From positions 2,092,501 through 2,156,500 of the forward strand of contig NZ_CP075189.1 of assembly GCF_020510565.1 (NCBI RefSeq): 64,000 nt of DNA, given 5' to 3'. Positions within the stretch are counted from its first letter, which is position 1, and each line of letters begins with the position of its first letter. Source of the DNA: Ferribacterium limneticum (GTDB taxonomy: Bacteria > Pseudomonadota > Gammaproteobacteria > Burkholderiales > Rhodocyclaceae). Both the position numbers and the translations under genes were made by a program. The notes under the pieces were generated by a model, which saw nothing but the letters and a program-made list of their open reading frames with translations, ran no database searches and had not been told where the DNA came from. This document shows, one piece after another, positions 62,458 to 64,000 of this stretch.

Positions 62458-63327
62458 ATGAACGCAATGACCGAAAAACTCGATACCGGCGCCGGCCGTT
62501 CCATTGGCGCCATTCTCATCGACAACGGCCGCCTGACGCCGGAAGCAGCCGAGCGCATCCTCAAGCTGCAAAAAGAGCAGGGCCTGCGCTTTGGCGATGC
62601 CGCCATCCAGCTCGGCCTGCTCTCTGAGGCCGACATCCAGCAGGCACTCTCCCGCCAGTACGACTACCCCTACCTGATGCCCGGTGACGAGCGCGTCAGC
62701 GAAGAAGTCGTCGCCGCCTTCAAACCCTTCAGCCCCATCGTCGAACAACTGCGCGCCGTGCGCAGCCAGCTCATGCTGCGCTGGTTCGACGCCGATGTCG
62801 GCCACAAGACGCTCGCCGTCGTCAGCGCGGGCCGGGCAGAAGGCCGCAGCTTCACTGCCGCCAACCTCGCCGTCGTCTTCTCGCAACTCGGCGAACGCAC
62901 GCTGCTGATCGATGCCGACCTGCGCAACCCGAGCCAGCACCAGCTCTTCCGCCTCGAAAACAAGCTCGGTCTTTCCAGCCTGCTGGCCGGCCGGGCCGAA
63001 CTGGCCGAAGCCGTCACCCGCATCCCCGGCCTCATCGATCTGTCCGTTCTGCCGGCCGGCGCCACCCCGCCCAACCCGCAGGAACTGCTGGCCCGCCCCG
63101 TCTTCAACGCGCTGATGGCCACCGCCGCCGGTCAGTACGACATCGTGATTGTCGACACCCCGGCCGGCGCAGAAACTGCCGACAGCCAGACCATTGCCGC
63201 CCGCACCCGCGGTGCTGTTGTCGTCGCTCGCAAGGACATCTCCTCCGCGCCCGCCTTGCAAGCCTTCGTTACCTCGCTGCAGCACAGCGGCGTTGCCGTC
63301 ATCGGCGCCGTGCTCAACAACGGGTAG
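62458..63327 (+). CDS. epsG: EpsG-type chain-length-associated BY-kinase-like ATPase
   Basis: This 289-residue cytoplasmic protein has an MshEN-like N-terminal domain at residues ~14-72 (GAILIDNGRLTPEAAERILK, GLLSEADIQQALSRQYDYPY). The ATPase part follows: the Walker A position reads AGRAEGRSF, with Arg130 where Lys is usual, Walker A' LLIDADLRNP at 149-158, and Walker B IVIVDTPAG. No C-terminal Tyr cluster is present. It is the partner of EpsF, 6 bp downstream. Confidence 0.9.
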   Translation: MNAMTEKLDTGAGRSIGAILIDNGRLTPEAAERILKLQKEQGLRFGDAAIQLGLLSEADIQQALSRQYDYPYLMPGDERVSEEVVAAFKPFSPIVEQLRAVRSQLMLRWFDADVGHKTLAVVSAGRAEGRSFTAANLAVVFSQLGERTLLIDADLRNPSQHQLFRLENKLGLSSLLAGRAELAEAVTRIPGLIDLSVLPAGATPPNPQELLARPVFNALMATAAGQYDIVIVDTPAGAETADSQTIAARTRGAVVVARKDISSAPALQAFVTSLQHSGVAVIGAVLNNG

Positions 63328-63419
63328 CCAGCATGCTGTTCAGTGCCTTCTCGCTTTGCTCTTCGGATGCGCGTTTCCGCCGTAGAAACAGACGCTCCTC
63401 CGATATGCACAGCAAAAAC

Positions 63420-63442
63420 ACCGGGGGTTATCCCCGGTTTTT
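63420..63442 (+). terminator. Terminator between epsG and the exosortase gene
   Basis: ACCGGGG-GTTAT-CCCCGGT leads directly into TTTTT. It would separate epsLDEFG from the exosortase, so the latter may have its own promoter in 63443-63520. Confidence 0.75.
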
Positions 63443-63462
63443 GCGAGATGCACTGCCTATGA

Positions 63463-63503
63463 CATTTCATTTTTCGGCAATATTTCTGGTTGACCGTAGC
63501 AAT
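63463..63503 (+). repeat. 41-bp dispersed repeat, copy 7 (upstream of the exosortase gene)
   Basis: This copy begins CATTTCATTT and ends CTGGTTGACCGTAGCAAT. It ends 20 bp before the exosortase ATG, inside what should be the promoter/leader. Confidence 0.8.
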
Positions 63504-63523
63504 CAGCCGTCAAAGGTCTGGCA

Positions 63524-64000
63524 ATGAACCACACAGCACAAAACGGGCAGGCCCTCCCGGTACAATCCCGCCCGGCCATTGCCGAATGGTTCCCAATTCT
63601 CATTGGCCTCATCGCACTCTATGTGCCCACCTGGGTCGATCTCTCCAGCACCATCTGGGCCACCGAAGCCCAGGCGCACGGCCCCATCATCCTTAGCGTC
63701 GCCCTGTGGTTTTTCTGGAAACAGCGCCTCGTGATTCACGAGATGGCGGTAGCGCCTTCAAAGGCCGGCTGGCCGCTCTTCATCTTCGGCTTGCTGCTCT
63801 ACGCCATCGGCCGTTCGCAAGACATCCTGCTCTTTGAAGTCGGCTCGCAAATCATTGTCATCGCCAGCCTGCTGCTCATCCTGCGCGGCTGGGCAGCCCT
63901 GGGCGCTGCCTGGTTCCCGCTCTTCTTCCTGCTCTTCATGATCCCGCTGCCCGGTGCCTTCGTCGATGCACTGACGCTGCCCATGAAGATGGCTGTCTCC
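63524..64000 (+). CDS. xrtB: Exosortase, probably XrtB, N-terminal part (cut by window edge)
   Basis: The first 159 residues of a multi-spanning membrane protein are present, with helices including WFPILIGLIALYVPTWVDLS, LFIFGLLLYAIGRSQDILLF and FPLFFLLFMIPLPGAFVDAL. The segment MIPLPG before the last visible helix is typical of exosortases just ahead of the catalytic Cys, which lies beyond the edge. Its position after epsDEFG is that of XrtB in other betaproteobacteria. Exosortases cleave or transfer PEP-CTERM proteins; whether XrtB or another Xrt handles the PEP-CTERM proteins here is not shown. Confidence 0.8.
   Translation, partial: MNHTAQNGQALPVQSRPAIAEWFPILIGLIALYVPTWVDLSSTIWATEAQAHGPIILSVALWFFWKQRLVIHEMAVAPSKAGWPLFIFGLLLYAIGRSQDILLFEVGSQIIVIASLLLILRGWAALGAAWFPLFFLLFMIPLPGAFVDALTLPMKMAVS

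Overview
The window is chromosomal DNA of a betaproteobacterium, most likely Rhodocyclales (Dechloromonas/Azonexus-like). This is inferred from gene order and families, not from a database search. The evidence is a thrS-infC-rpmI-rplT-pheST-ihfA operon followed by a MerR gene, surE-pcm-nlpD-rpoS, hpnCDE, a complete pqqABCDE operon, PEP-CTERM proteins and an EpsLDEFG/exosortase locus.

Layout. 1-1.9 kb: acyl carrier protein (cut by the edge) and an AMP-forming acyl-CoA synthetase. 2-3.8 kb: a PEP-CTERM gene with a good sigma-54 promoter, flanked by debris (an IS630-type transposase tail and a broken lexA-like gene). 3.8-7.1 kb: pqqABCDE on the minus strand, including the 24-residue PqqA precursor. 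7.3-11.8 kb: proline iminopeptidase, a periplasmic coiled-coil protein and hpnCDE (squalene synthesis). 11.8-13.4 kb: tRNA-Leu, a DHH phosphoesterase whose reading frame runs antisense through that tRNA, slyX, a small membrane protein and tRNA-Val. 13.4-20.9 kb: the translation operon, with infC starting on AUA. 20.9-24.7 kb: tRNA-Pro, an H-NS-like protein, surE, pcm, nlpD and rpoS. 24.7-30.6 kb: mltB, a transglutaminase (TgpA type), a DUF58 protein and MoxR as one minus-strand cluster, then a histone-deacetylase-like gene. 30.7-32.06 kb: lysC and tRNA-Ser(GCU).

32.05-52.59 kb is a 20.5-kb integrative element in the 3' end of tRNA-Ser(GCU). It has a 14-bp attL/attR duplication, a P4-type integrase next to attR, and matching tandem 12-bp repeats inside both ends that look like integrase arm sites. 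It carries AlpA, a 1223-residue primase-helicase whose N-terminal primase-like domain is duplicated with one copy degenerate, a candidate iteron region, an IHF-beta-like protein, two PEP-CTERM proteins, a SRAP protein, and a phage-like operon ending in a 2352-residue polyvalent protein. I see no capsid, portal, terminase or tail gene. A phage satellite or a domesticated phage-derived element is the best reading, and this is the most unusual system in the window.

52.6-57.5 kb: small host genes (a DUF4124 protein, a GIY-YIG protein, an RNase D-like exonuclease, YceH, arginase). 57.5-64 kb: a large inverted repeat, then epsL, epsD, epsE, epsF, epsG and the start of an exosortase (probably XrtB). 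The host can therefore make exopolysaccharide and probably sort PEP-CTERM proteins, which gives the element's PEP-CTERM cargo a plausible sorting route.

A 41-bp dispersed repeat with core CGGTTGACCGTGG occurs seven times in the host part, without indels. Three copies lie inside protein-coding genes, and none lies inside the mobile element.
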